Of a stretch of 64,000 bases of DNA, positions 17,053 to 26,572 are shown in pieces. The notes beneath the pieces were generated by a model. It worked only from the letters and a program-made list of their open reading frames with translations, was not told the DNA's origin and did not search any database. The DNA lies in contig JAHCAL010000002.1 in NCBI GenBank assembly GCA_019634925.1, positions 1-64,000 on the forward strand. The letters are read 5' to 3'. How positions within the stretch are numbered: position 1 is the stretch's first letter; the number at the start of each line of letters is the position of its first letter. Position numbers and translations under genes: made by a program. This DNA comes from Pseudomonadales bacterium. GTDB taxonomy: Bacteria; Pseudomonadota; Gammaproteobacteria; Pseudomonadales; Azotimanducaceae.

Positions 17053-18906
17053 ATGAGTTCAGATCCTGTTAACAATTCGACCACCGCACCGCAACCTGAT
17101 CCGCTGAACTCGCTCGAGTTCGATCTCTCTGCTCTGCGCCGGAAATATCGCGAGGAGCGCGACAGACGATTGCGTGAGGATGGCGAGAACCAGTTCATCC
17201 ATACCACGGGCGAATTCAGCCGTTTCAAGGACTTCGACCCCTACGCGAAACGAATGCCGCGGGATCGACTGACGATCGAAACGGAGATACTGATCCTGGG
17301 TGGCGGATTCGCGGGACTGTCCGTCGCCGGCCGATTGATCGAAGCCGGCTTCCATGACATCCGCCTGGTCGACAACGCCGGTGATTTCGGCGGCACCTGG
17401 TACTGGAATCGATACCCGGGCGCGCAATGCGACATCGACGCCTACTGCTATCTGCCGCTGCTCGAAGAAACCGGATACATGCCACGGGAGAAGTATTCCT
17501 TCGCACCGGAGATCCAGGCGCACGCCCGGCGTATCGCCGGGCATTACGGCTTGTACGAGAAGGCCATTTTTCACACATCCGTCACCGCCATGAACTGGGA
17601 CGAGGATCATCTGGTCTGGAACGTCACCACCGATCGAGGCGATGACGTCAGGGCTCGCTGCATCGTCTGTGGCTCGGGGCCTGGAACGACGCCGAAGCTT
17701 CCCGGGATTCCCGGCATCGACGCGTTTCAGGGGCATTCGTTTCACACGAGCAGATGGGATTTCGACTACACCGGCGGGGACAACCAGGGAAATCTGTTCA
17801 AACTCGCTGACAAGCGCGTTGCCGTGATCGGCACAGGGGCATCGGCCATTCAGATCGTTCCGCACGTGGGAAGGCACGCGAAGCACCTCTACGTGTTCCA
17901 ACGCACGCCCTCAGCCCTCAACCCGCGAGGCAACGTACCGACCGATCCTGATTGGGCTGGATCGCTGGCGCCGGGCTGGCAGCGGACGCGTCAACGAAAC
18001 TTCAACGACGTCGTTGCAGGCCTTCCGTTCGATGTCGACCTGGTGAACGACGGTTGGACAGACATGTTTCGCACGCTGCAGAACTCGCTGCTTGCAGGCA
18101 ATGCTGCCGTTGTCGGCCAGACACCCGAGCAGCTTGCACTGTTGTCCGAGATAGTCGATGCAAGGAAGCAGAACACGGTTCGGGACCGGATCGACGCCAT
18201 CGTGAAAGACCCCCAGACCGCAGAAGCCCTGAAGCCATGGTATCGGACATTCTGCAAGCGACCCTGCTTCAACGACGAATATCTCCCCACTTTCAATCGA
18301 CCGAACGTGACCCTGGTCGATACAAGCGGCCGTCCTGGCATCGAGCGGATCACCTCCGGAGGGATCACCGCCAACGGCGTCGAGTACCCCGTGGATTGCA
18401 TCATCTTCGCGACCGGTTTCGAATTCAGCAGCGATTACCGCCATCGCATGCCATTCGCGGTCAACGGGCGCGGCGGTCGCTCGTTGTTCGACCTCTGGGC
18501 CAATGGCCGAAGGACGCTGCACGGCCACTCCACCCACGGTGTGCCGAACTGGTTCTTCATCGGCAATTCGCAGGTTGGTCTCTCGGTCAACTACACATCG
18601 ATGCTGGATGACCAGGCGCGCCTGATAGGCTATATCCTTACCCAAATGCGCGAACGCGGCGCCAGGGTGGTCGAGGCGACTGCCGACGGCGAGGCGAACT
18701 GGGTCGCGGAGATTCGCGACAAGGCCGCGGGCGCCAGCCTGTTCCTGGAGGAATGCACGCCCGGCTATTTCAACAACGAAGGCCAGGTAAAGAACGCCCG
18801 CGCCACGCTGACCGGCGACAGTTATGCACCGGGCGTCAATGCCTTCAATGCATTGGTCTCCGCATGGATCGAACACGGGAACTGTGAAGGCCTGGCCTTC
18901 AAATGA
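17053..18906 (+). CDS. Baeyer-Villiger flavin monooxygenase (BVMO2)
   Basis: A 617-residue type I BVMO: N-terminal helix [17 protein letters not shown] (28-44), FAD motif GGGFAG (83-88), [11 protein letters not shown], fingerprint F-x-G-x3-H-T-x2-W-D (225-236) and NADPH motif GTGASA. It is closer to BVMO3 at 44108 than to BVMO1 in the regions I compared (for example [10 protein letters not shown] is shared by 2 and 3). The ATG at 17053 was chosen because upstream codons look non-coding. Its stop overlaps the TetR start (ATGA, 18903-18906). It would oxygenate a ketone made by the neighbouring SDRs. Confidence 0.93.
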   Translation: MSSDPVNNSTTAPQPDPLNSLEFDLSALRRKYREERDRRLREDGENQFIHTTGEFSRFKDFDPYAKRMPRDRLTIETEILILGGGFAGLSVAGRLIEAGFHDIRLVDNAGDFGGTWYWNRYPGAQCDIDAYCYLPLLEETGYMPREKYSFAPEIQAHARRIAGHYGLYEKAIFHTSVTAMNWDEDHLVWNVTTDRGDDVRARCIVCGSGPGTTPKLPGIPGIDAFQGHSFHTSRWDFDYTGGDNQGNLFKLADKRVAVIGTGASAIQIVPHVGRHAKHLYVFQRTPSALNPRGNVPTDPDWAGSLAPGWQRTRQRNFNDVVAGLPFDVDLVNDGWTDMFRTLQNSLLAGNAAVVGQTPEQLALLSEIVDARKQNTVRDRIDAIVKDPQTAEALKPWYRTFCKRPCFNDEYLPTFNRPNVTLVDTSGRPGIERITSGGITANGVEYPVDCIIFATGFEFSSDYRHRMPFAVNGRGGRSLFDLWANGRRTLHGHSTHGVPNWFFIGNSQVGLSVNYTSMLDDQARLIGYILTQMRERGARVVEATADGEANWVAEIRDKAAGASLFLEECTPGYFNNEGQVKNARATLTGDSYAPGVNAFNALVSAWIEHGNCEGLAFK

Positions 18907-19502
18907 TTCCAGGCACACATCAAGCGAACCGTTCAGGCATGAGAAGAAAGGCCAAACAGACCCGCTCCATCGTCACCACCAATGCGATCCTGATGGCCGC
19001 AGCGGAGGTTCTCGAGGATTACGGCTACAACCGTGCGACTACAGACCGGATTGCCGAACGCGCCGGCGTCAGCATCGGCTCGGTCTATCAGTATTTCGGA
19101 AACAAGCTGGAATTGTTCGAGCGGGTATTCGACAGACAATCCGACCTGATCGTCAACGGACTGCAGAACTACACCATAGACGAAACGATTTCTCCTTCCG
19201 CCAATCTGCAGAAGCTCCTCGATATCAGCCAGGGCAACATGACGCCAGGGCAGTTCCGCGAACTGGGGCGCATTCCGGAACTGAAGGGCCGAATCGCTCA
19301 CGTATCGGAGGTGGTGCTATCAGCCATCGCAGAATTCGTCGGCCATTTTCATCCGCAACTCCCCGACAAGGAGCGCAGGATCAAGGCGGAACTGATCGGC
19401 GCCAGCGCACAGAGTCTCGGCCTGATACGGCGCGATAAGAAACACCACGCCGCCTTGTTGAAGGAGTTTTACGTCATGATCAACAAGTACATTCTGAACT
19501 AG
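18903..19502 (+). CDS. TetR-family transcriptional regulator
   Basis: A 199-residue TetR regulator. The HTH is near residues 43-65 (IAERAGVSIGSVYQYFGNK), with a helical ligand-binding domain after it. It starts inside the BVMO2 stop codon (ATGA), so it is translated with the monooxygenase rather than from its own divergent promoter. An internal ATG at codon 13 (MRRKAKQTR) is an alternative start. Being the only regulator inside the island, it is the first candidate to control the shared promoter elements, although TetR proteins are usually repressors and the elements are not obviously palindromic. Confidence 0.92.
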   Translation: MIPGTHQANRSGMRRKAKQTRSIVTTNAILMAAAEVLEDYGYNRATTDRIAERAGVSIGSVYQYFGNKLELFERVFDRQSDLIVNGLQNYTIDETISPSANLQKLLDISQGNMTPGQFRELGRIPELKGRIAHVSEVVLSAIAEFVGHFHPQLPDKERRIKAELIGASAQSLGLIRRDKKHHAALLKEFYVMINKYILN

Positions 19503-19529
19503 TCGACATATCGACGCTCCCTCGGGAGC
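19502..19529. other. Two adjacent short inverted repeats after the TetR gene
   Basis: GTCGA-CATA-TCGAC (19502-19515) is followed directly by GCTCC-CTCG-GGAGC (19516-19529), both perfect 5-bp stems with 4-nt loops. They start at the TetR stop codon and lie just before the SDR at 19561. They could be RNA hairpins or an operator. Confidence 0.3.
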
Positions 19530-19560
19530 CACGATCCGTCCATCGCAATCCGAGGTGAAC

Positions 19561-20325
19561 ATGGGAAGAGCAGCAGGAAAGGTGGCGATCGTTACCGGCG
19601 CCGCCAATGGACTGGGTGCCGCGTCGGCAAGAGCGCTGCATGCCGAAGGGGCCGCGGTGGTCGTCGCGGACATCGACACGAACGCCGGTACGGCTCTGGT
19701 CGAATCGCTTGGAAAGAACGCACTGTTCCTGAAGCTGGACGTCAGCCAGGAGCAGCAGTGGATCGACGTCATGGCGGCCACCCTCGAGCGTTTCGGGAAA
19801 CTCGACGTTCTGGTCAACAACGCAGGAGTGGTCGTCATGGCGACCATCGAGGACACGACGCTCGAACAGCTGAAGTTCGTGCAGAGCGTAAACATCGACG
19901 GCCCGTTTCTGGGTTGCAAGCACGCCCTGCCGGCCATGACCCGATCCGGCGGCGGCTCCATCATCAACATATCCTCGATAGCAGCGATGGTCGGCACGCC
20001 GCCTTTTGCCGCGTACAGCGCCAGCAAGGGAGCGGTACGCTCGATTACCCAGACTGTCGCAGCACACTGCAAGATGCGCAGGAACGGTATTCGCTGCAAC
20101 TCCATCCATCCGGGCAGCATGGAGACGGATATGACGGCGTCCCTGCTACAGTTGGGCGCGACGTCTCCGCTTGCCGTCGAGCTCATGCTCGAGATGGGCA
20201 GCGAGGTCGATCGCTATGGGAAGCCCGAGGACGTAGCCGCAGCCGTTGTCTACCTCGCCTCGGACGAGTCGAACTACGTCAGTGGCAGCATGCTCGTGAT
20301 CGACGATGCTGCTACCGCGGTATAG
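19561..20325 (+). CDS. SDR-family oxidoreductase
   Basis: A 254-residue classical SDR: TGAANGLG near residues 13-20, NNAG, a conserved Ser in NISSIAA, Tyr and Lys in YSASK, and PEDVAAAVVYLASDE near the C-terminus. Hydroxysteroid-type and FabG-like dehydrogenases share this layout. The ATG at 19561 has GAGG 5 nt upstream; a GTG at 19555 overlaps that site and is less likely. It follows the TetR gene and precedes the cupin, in one plus-strand run. It probably makes or uses the BVMO2 ketone; this is inference. Confidence 0.9.
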   Translation: MGRAAGKVAIVTGAANGLGAASARALHAEGAAVVVADIDTNAGTALVESLGKNALFLKLDVSQEQQWIDVMAATLERFGKLDVLVNNAGVVVMATIEDTTLEQLKFVQSVNIDGPFLGCKHALPAMTRSGGGSIINISSIAAMVGTPPFAAYSASKGAVRSITQTVAAHCKMRRNGIRCNSIHPGSMETDMTASLLQLGATSPLAVELMLEMGSEVDRYGKPEDVAAAVVYLASDESNYVSGSMLVIDDAATAV

Positions 20326-20361
20326 GACTCGGCGCATTCAAACCACCGTAGGGGCAACCGA

Positions 20362-20721
20362 ATGCAGAAGCCATTGCCACTCGAACCCGTGCAGGCGCAG
20401 CCAGAGCACTACCATCTGCCGCCTGATAAGCGTCTCGCCGGGAATCCCCGCCAGACCGTCTGGATGCAGTACCAGGACCCGCACGGAAAGTTCTTCGTGG
20501 GCATCTGGGAAAGCGAGCCAGGCAAGTGGTCGGTAGACTACACGGAAGAGGAGTACTTCCAGGTCGAGGCTGGCTCCAGTGTCGTCACGGACACATCCGG
20601 TAGCGCGATCACGGTCAGCGCCGGTAGCAGCATGGTGATCCCGCGCGGGTTCCGCGGTACCTGGGAGGTGCTCGAGACCACCCGCAAACGCTTCGTCATC
20701 TACGAGCCGGGCGACAACTGA
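20362..20721 (+). CDS. Cupin-domain protein
   Basis: A 119-residue single-cupin protein in the style of the DUF861 group: WSVDYTEEEYFQVEAGSSVV, followed by a second motif VSAGSSMVIPRGFRGTWEV. The usual first-motif histidines are replaced by Tyr/Glu, so classical metal binding is not assured. It lies 36 bp after the SDR and 32 bp before the alkyl sulfatase, so it is probably in the same mRNA. It could bind or sense a pathway intermediate. No specific reaction can be assigned. Confidence 0.85.
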   Translation: MQKPLPLEPVQAQPEHYHLPPDKRLAGNPRQTVWMQYQDPHGKFFVGIWESEPGKWSVDYTEEEYFQVEAGSSVVTDTSGSAITVSAGSSMVIPRGFRGTWEVLETTRKRFVIYEPGDN

Positions 20722-20753
20722 GCGACCATCCGCAGTCTCCAGGGGAAGACGAT

Positions 20754-22697
20754 ATGCCAGCCGACATCTCGCCGCTCGACGCGGCCCAGCGCGCAGCCAA
20801 ACCGGCCACCGCCGCGACGCGCGCGGTCCAGGCGCACGTGCGGGCGAGCCTGCCATTCGAGGATCGGCGCAGCTTCGAGAGCGCGCGACGCGGTTTCATC
20901 GCAACACTCGAACCGCTCACCATCCCGCACGCACGCAGCCCGCACCCGGTCTACGATCTGTCCCGCATGGGCTTCCTCGAGGGCGACGCACCGGACACCG
21001 TGAATCCGAGCCTGTGGCGCCAGGCGCAGCTCAATGCCCAGTACAACGGCCTCTTCGAGGTGGTTCCCGGCATCTACCAGGTGCGCGCGTTCGACATCGC
21101 CAACATGACCCTGGTGCAGGGCGACACCGGCTGGATCGTGATCGACCCGCTGACCTCGAGCGAGGCATCGCGTGCCGCGCTCGATCTCGCGAACCAACAC
21201 CTCGGCGCGCGTCCGGTCACCGGCGTCATCATCACGCACAGCCATGCCGACCACTTCGCCGGCGTACTGGGCGTGATCAGCGCTGCGGATGCAGCCGACG
21301 GCCGGATTCCGGTGATCGCGCCGGAAGGTTTCGTGAAGGAAGCGCTTTCGGAGAACGTCCTGGCTGGCAACGTGATGAACCGCCGCGCCACCTACATGTA
21401 CGGCAACTTGCTAGCGCCCGGCCCGAGCGCCTTCGTGACCACGGGACTAGGTGCGGCGCTCTCCATGGGTACCACCGGATTCGTGGTACCGAACGACTTC
21501 GTGCGCGCGAGCGGCGAGACGCGGCGCATCGATGGCATCGACATCGAGTTCCAGCTGACTCCGGGCACCGAGGCGCCAGCCGAGATGGTGTTCTATTTTC
21601 CTCGATTCAAGGCGCTCTGCATGTCGGAGATCACCTCGCACCACCAGCACAACCTGTACACACCGCGCGGCGCCCAGGTACGCGATGCGCTGGCCTGGAG
21701 CGCGCAGATCCAGGAGTCGATCGACCGGTTCGGCGACCGGCTCGAAGTACATTTCGCGAGCCACCACTGGCCGACCTGGGGCCGCGCGGCGGCGCTCGAA
21801 TACCTGGAGCAGCAGCGTGACCTCTACAAATTCATTCACGACCAGTCACTCAGGCTCGCCAATCACGGCTTCACCATGGACGAGATCGCCGAGCAGCTCC
21901 GCCTGCCCGACGCGCTCGGCCGGGAGTTCTCCAACCGCGGCTACTACGGCACGCTGAATCACGGCGCCAAGGCCGTCTACGTGAAGTACCTCGGCCACTT
22001 CGACGGCAACCCTGCACACCTGCATCCACATCCGCCGGTGGCGGCCGCAACACGCTATCTCGCGTTCATGGGCGGCGCGGACGCCGTGGTCGAGAAGGCG
22101 CGCGCGAGCTTCGCCGAGGCCGACTACCGCTGGGTCGCCGAGGTGCTGAACCACGTCATGATGGCCGACCCCACACATGCAGACGCACGCGCGCTGCTGG
22201 CGGACGCGTACGAGCAGCTCGGTTACCAGGCCGAATCGGCGCCCTGGCGCAACTTCTACCTGTGTGGCGCGCTCGAACTGCGCGAAGGTGTGCCAGCCAG
22301 TTCACCCGCCCGGGTACATCCCGGCATGGCCGACAACATGCCGCTCGAGGATCTGTTCAAGGCCATGGCGGTGCGCCTGAACGCCGAACGCGCTGACGGC
22401 ATCCGGGTGTCGCTCGCGCTGACGCTGACCGCGCCGGACGAGGCCTGGCTGGTAACCGTCAATCGTTCGGTGCTGCACGCCTTTCCCGGGCGCACCGATG
22501 CGGATGCGGACGCGCGGCTCGCGCTCCCGGCCTATGCGTTCAAGCGCATGATGCTGGGGCTGGTCACGGCCACGGAGCTCGTCGAGCAGGGACAACTCGC
22601 GCTGGAGGGTGACCCTGCCGCGCTCGCGCGCTTCGCCGGCCTGTTCGATCAGTTCGAGCGGCGGTTTCCGATCGTGACGCCACGTCGCGTGACATGA
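20754..22697 (+). CDS. Alkyl/aryl sulfatase, metallo-beta-lactamase fold (SdsA/BDS1-like)
   Basis: A 647-residue enzyme with the MBL zinc motif THSHADHF (about residues 159-166), TPGTEAPAEM and MSEITSHHQHNLYTPRGAQ carrying the expected Glu ligands, and HHWPTWG carrying the third-site His. A central dimerisation region and a C-terminal SCP2-like domain complete the SdsA1 architecture. It hydrolyses alkyl sulfate esters to alcohol plus sulfate. There is no signal peptide, unlike exported SdsA1, so the sulfate ester would have to enter the cell. Its place after SDR and cupin genes suggests that the freed alcohol goes to an SDR. Confidence 0.93.
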   Translation: MPADISPLDAAQRAAKPATAATRAVQAHVRASLPFEDRRSFESARRGFIATLEPLTIPHARSPHPVYDLSRMGFLEGDAPDTVNPSLWRQAQLNAQYNGLFEVVPGIYQVRAFDIANMTLVQGDTGWIVIDPLTSSEASRAALDLANQHLGARPVTGVIITHSHADHFAGVLGVISAADAADGRIPVIAPEGFVKEALSENVLAGNVMNRRATYMYGNLLAPGPSAFVTTGLGAALSMGTTGFVVPNDFVRASGETRRIDGIDIEFQLTPGTEAPAEMVFYFPRFKALCMSEITSHHQHNLYTPRGAQVRDALAWSAQIQESIDRFGDRLEVHFASHHWPTWGRAAALEYLEQQRDLYKFIHDQSLRLANHGFTMDEIAEQLRLPDALGREFSNRGYYGTLNHGAKAVYVKYLGHFDGNPAHLHPHPPVAAATRYLAFMGGADAVVEKARASFAEADYRWVAEVLNHVMMADPTHADARALLADAYEQLGYQAESAPWRNFYLCGALELREGVPASSPARVHPGMADNMPLEDLFKAMAVRLNAERADGIRVSLALTLTAPDEAWLVTVNRSVLHAFPGRTDADADARLALPAYAFKRMMLGLVTATELVEQGQLALEGDPAALARFAGLFDQFERRFPIVTPRRVT

Positions 22698-22773
22698 TGC
22701 CGGCTGGCGGCCTTTGCGGATCGCGGGCAAGCGTTTAGTATCTGCCCCGGGCACGCTATCTCGGGGGGAGACC

Positions 22774-25170
22774 ATGCGGGTTGCCATTTCCTGCTTCGTG
22801 TTGATGGGGTCGTTGCTGGTGCTCGACGCGCCAACGGTCCAGGCGCAGCCCGGTGAGACGGCTGTCATCGAAGAAATCGTGGTCACCGCACGACGCCGCG
22901 AGGAAGGCGTGCAGTCCGTGCCGATTCCGGTCACGGCCGTGTCGGGAGACCAATTGCGCGAACGCGGTGCCCTGCAGATCAGGGACATCGAGCGCCTGAC
23001 GCCCAACCTGGACTTCCAGGTCGCCGGTTCGTCGCGCAGTTCCGCGCAGGTCTTTCTGCGCGGCATCGGGCAGACCAACTGGTCCCCGCCGCAGGATCCC
23101 AAGGTCGGCGTCTACGTCGACGGCGTCTATCTCGGGCGGCCACAGGGATCGGTGTTCGACCTGCTGGACGTCGAGCGTGTCGAGGTGCTGCGCGGCCCGC
23201 AGGGAACGCTGTTCGGCCGCAATACTACCGCAGGCCTGGTTCACGTCATAAACAAGCGCCCGCATGACGCCTTCGAGGCGAGCGTCGAAGGCGGGATCGG
23301 CAACGACCAGCAGTACCGCCTGGCCGCCATCGTCAACGTTCCGCTCGCGGAGACGCTGGCGGCGCGCGTCGCCCTGCAGGGGCGACAAGCCGATGGCTAC
23401 GTGCGCAATGCGGCCAGCGGTCGCGACTGGAACGACGAGGACCGCATTTCGGGGCGCGCGACCGTGCTGTGGACGCCTGCCGATACCCTGGACGTCCAGT
23501 TCGCCGTGGACGCGGAGCGGCAGCGCGAGCGCTCCGCACTCGGCCAGTGCGTCTGGGGCGGTCCGGCCACGGGACCGGAGAGTGCAGCCACAGGCGGACT
23601 GCCATTCATCGCCTACGTGTTCGGAGTCTTCGACGAGATCCGTGACACGTGCAATGCCACCGGGCGTTATCGCTCGACCGAGAACGATCCCGACCGCAGC
23701 CGTGTGGATGCGTTCGGCAGCGCCCTCACCGTCCGCTGGGAGACCGGCATCGGCGAACTCACGTCGATCACGGCGTATCGGGAAGTCACCCAACTGAACC
23801 AGTCGTGGGGCTGGGGAAGCGACACCGTGGGCACCGCGTCCTATCTCGAAGTGCTCGCCTACGACGACAGCGAACAGGACCAGTGGTCGCAGGAACTGCG
23901 CCTGGCCGGCAATGCCCTGGACGGGCGGCTCGCCTGGGTGGTCGGCGGCTACTGGTTCGAAGAGGAAGCGAGCATGCCGCTCGTGGTACCGTTGTTCCGC
24001 GGCGTCCCCATTCCGACGCCCGAACAGTCGCCGATCTTCTACGCGCCAACCCCGCCCGGCTTTCCGGCACCGACGTTCGGTGGACTCGCGCTCGCCACGC
24101 AGCTGTTCGGCAGCCGCGAGACCGATTTCATTTCGAAGAACTCTTCCTGGGCCGGATTCTTCGAGGGCACCTACGACATCACCGAGGCGCTCTCGGTCAC
24201 CGCCGGCGCGCGCTACACGAAAGACGAACGCGACTTCGCGCGCACCCAGACACTGCTGGGCGGAACGCCGGATCCGACGCTCGTGTGCCCCGACGGCGGG
24301 CCGCCGCTGGATCTGCAGGGCCGCTGCGAGGTGTCGAAGTCGTTCGACGAACTGACCCCGCGGGTCATCCTTAGCTACGAGATCAGTGACGCAATGATGG
24401 TTTACGGCGGCTGGAGCAAGGGCTACTCCAGCGGCGGGTTCAACCAGGACGTACGCATGCGCCCCTACGAGCCCGAGGTTTCGAAGAACTGGGAAGCGGG
24501 TCTCAAGTCGACCTGGCTCGACCGGCGCCTGGTCTTCAACCTGACCGCCTTCCACAACACCTACGAGAACCAGCAGCTCACCGTTGGCCGACTCGTCGAA
24601 GGACAGCCAACCGCGGATCTGATCAACGCGCAGGAAGCCGCACTCTACGGGGCCGAGGCCGAGATCACGTTCATGCCGACACCGGATTGGCTCTTCACAG
24701 GTGCATTCGGATGGATCGACGGCGAGTACGACCAGTTCCTGGTACAGGACAACCTGGTCGACGAGAACTTCAATCCCATCATCGTGACACGGGATCTCTC
24801 CGACGCGGACATCATCCGCGGGCCGCCCTACACTCTCAGCGTCAGCGCCGCCTATACGGCAGCACTGGCCGGAGGTCACGAACTGGTCTCTCAAGTCGGC
24901 TGGTACCAGCGCGGCCGCATGTACAACACGCTCGAGACCTTCTCGATCTCGAAGCAGGAGGGATACGGTCTGCTGGATGCCCGGATCACGTGGCGCCTGC
25001 CGAACGGCCAGACGCGCGTCTCGTTGTGGGGCACCAACCTGCTGGACAAGGAATACTTCCAGACGGCGATCGATCTGTCCGGGGGCGGCCTCGGCACCGG
25101 TACGGTCACGAAGTACTGGGCGCAGCCACGCCGGTTCATGCTGGAGATCAGTCACGACTTGGCGCGCTGA
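22774..25170 (+). CDS. TonB-dependent outer membrane receptor
   Basis: A 798-residue TonB-dependent receptor: signal peptide ending near VQAQ (residue 25), TonB box EEIVVTARRRE, plug with RGIGQT, YVDGVYLGRPQG, VERVEVLRGPQGTLFGRN, and a barrel with YGGWSKGYSSGGFN; it ends LEISHDLAR. The group with GTLFGRNTTAG plugs is often linked to uptake of hydrophobic organics rather than iron, but this is only a trend. The ATG at 22774 has a strong GGGGGGAG upstream. It is 76 bp after the sulfatase and 30 bp before the P450, so uptake and oxidation are probably co-expressed. Confidence 0.92.
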   Translation: MRVAISCFVLMGSLLVLDAPTVQAQPGETAVIEEIVVTARRREEGVQSVPIPVTAVSGDQLRERGALQIRDIERLTPNLDFQVAGSSRSSAQVFLRGIGQTNWSPPQDPKVGVYVDGVYLGRPQGSVFDLLDVERVEVLRGPQGTLFGRNTTAGLVHVINKRPHDAFEASVEGGIGNDQQYRLAAIVNVPLAETLAARVALQGRQADGYVRNAASGRDWNDEDRISGRATVLWTPADTLDVQFAVDAERQRERSALGQCVWGGPATGPESAATGGLPFIAYVFGVFDEIRDTCNATGRYRSTENDPDRSRVDAFGSALTVRWETGIGELTSITAYREVTQLNQSWGWGSDTVGTASYLEVLAYDDSEQDQWSQELRLAGNALDGRLAWVVGGYWFEEEASMPLVVPLFRGVPIPTPEQSPIFYAPTPPGFPAPTFGGLALATQLFGSRETDFISKNSSWAGFFEGTYDITEALSVTAGARYTKDERDFARTQTLLGGTPDPTLVCPDGGPPLDLQGRCEVSKSFDELTPRVILSYEISDAMMVYGGWSKGYSSGGFNQDVRMRPYEPEVSKNWEAGLKSTWLDRRLVFNLTAFHNTYENQQLTVGRLVEGQPTADLINAQEAALYGAEAEITFMPTPDWLFTGAFGWIDGEYDQFLVQDNLVDENFNPIIVTRDLSDADIIRGPPYTLSVSAAYTAALAGGHELVSQVGWYQRGRMYNTLETFSISKQEGYGLLDARITWRLPNGQTRVSLWGTNLLDKEYFQTAIDLSGGGLGTGTVTKYWAQPRRFMLEISHDLAR

Positions 25171-25200
25171 GCGCCGCGTTACCACCGCAGGACGTCAGCC

Positions 25201-26430
25201 ATGTCCGATTCCGCCGACGCTCGACAGACAGGTCCCGACGACGCTGCCCGCCGGCACTTCCAGAACCCGTATGCCGGTTATGCGTTCGCCCGCGAGCAAC
25301 GGATCTTCCGGGATGCGCGCGGGCTCTGGTACGCCACGCGCTACGCGGATGTCGATGCCATTCTCAAGGACCGGCGTTTCGGCAAGAAGGCGCCGCCCGG
25401 CACGGAGCATCGACTGCCGATCCAGCAACGCATGGACCAGTCCGATCGGCTCGCGGTGCTCAACATCGATCCGCCGGATCACACGCGGATCCGCGGGCTC
25501 CTGACCAAGGCGTTCAGCGCCAGCCGCGTCGAAGCCATGCGTCCGGTGATCCGGGCGCTGGTGGAGTCCATCCTCGATCGCCATGCGGCGCGGGGACGGA
25601 TGGAGATCATGCGCGACTACGCGTTCCCCATCCCGGCGACCATCATCAGCGATATGCTCGGCATTCCCGAGCGGGACCGCGACCGGTTCGCCAGCCTCTC
25701 GAACGCGATCATCGAGTTCGGCTCGGGTATTCCGCAGGGCGTCGACGAAGCGGCCTACCGGGAGCGCGCGCGCCAGGCCACCCGCGAGTTCGACGGTTAC
25801 CTCACCGAGTTCCTGGATCAACGGCGCGCAGCTGGATCCGATACCGACGACCTGACCAACGCGCTCGTCCGGGCGGAAACCGAGGACGGTCGGCTCACCC
25901 GCGACGAGCTGATCCAGAACATCCGGCTGCTGTTCATGGCCGGGCACGAGACGACCGTGAACCTCATCGGCAACTCGCTCGTCGCGCTGTTCAGCCATCC
26001 CGACCAGCTGCAAGGCCTGCGCGCGGACCCCGCGCTGATGCCGCAGGCGGTCGAGGAGTTCCTGCGCTACGACTCCTCGGTGCAGCAGTTGCCGCGCGTC
26101 GCCCAGCAGGACCTCGAGATCGGCGGGCAGCAGATACTCGCGGGCGAAATGGTGATCTGCCTGCTCGGTTCCGCGAACCGCGACCCCGCGGTCTACGACA
26201 CGCCGGACCGGCTCGACGTCACACGACCGTTCGTGCGCTCGAAGAGCTTCGGCGGCGGCATTCACTTCTGCCTCGGCGCGCAACTGGCGCGTCTCGAGAC
26301 CGAGATCGCACTGGGCACCCTGCTGACCAGACTGCCGGGGCTCGAGATCATCAATCTGGCGGAAGTCCAATATCCCATGAATCCGTTCTTTCGCGGGCCG
26401 CTGGCGCTGGAGGCGCGCTGGCCAGCCTGA
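25201..26430 (+). CDS. Cytochrome P450
   Basis: A 409-residue soluble bacterial P450. It shows the I-helix oxygen-activation motif AGHETT (247-252), ExxR (Glu286, Arg289) and heme-binding FGGGIHFCLG with Cys357 as the iron ligand. It hydroxylates a hydrophobic substrate using electrons from a ferredoxin and reductase; no such partner gene is in this window. It starts 30 bp after the TonB receptor. Substrate unknown, but the context suggests the same compound that the receptor imports. Confidence 0.95.
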   Translation: MSDSADARQTGPDDAARRHFQNPYAGYAFAREQRIFRDARGLWYATRYADVDAILKDRRFGKKAPPGTEHRLPIQQRMDQSDRLAVLNIDPPDHTRIRGLLTKAFSASRVEAMRPVIRALVESILDRHAARGRMEIMRDYAFPIPATIISDMLGIPERDRDRFASLSNAIIEFGSGIPQGVDEAAYRERARQATREFDGYLTEFLDQRRAAGSDTDDLTNALVRAETEDGRLTRDELIQNIRLLFMAGHETTVNLIGNSLVALFSHPDQLQGLRADPALMPQAVEEFLRYDSSVQQLPRVAQQDLEIGGQQILAGEMVICLLGSANRDPAVYDTPDRLDVTRPFVRSKSFGGGIHFCLGAQLARLETEIALGTLLTRLPGLEIINLAEVQYPMNPFFRGPLALEARWPA

Positions 26431-26572
26431 CGGGCAACGTCAGACCCAAGAGCGGACGTCTGAAACGGACCAGACGGAAGCCCTGCCGCACCTGCGCGGT
26501 CATGGAAATCAGCGCTGCAAAGCTCTAACCTGCGTCCAGCACACCGGCAAGCAGATCAGCACGGAGACTCGC

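Noticed and set aside
18903..19502. Calling the shared 33-bp element a TetR operator
   Set aside because: The element has only a weak dyad (GTGA-N9-TCAT) and includes a -10 box; an activator site fits at least as well, so the binding protein was left open.
22756..25185. An 809-codon minus-strand open frame
   Set aside because: Fully antisense to the second TonB receptor, which has signal peptide, plug and barrel.
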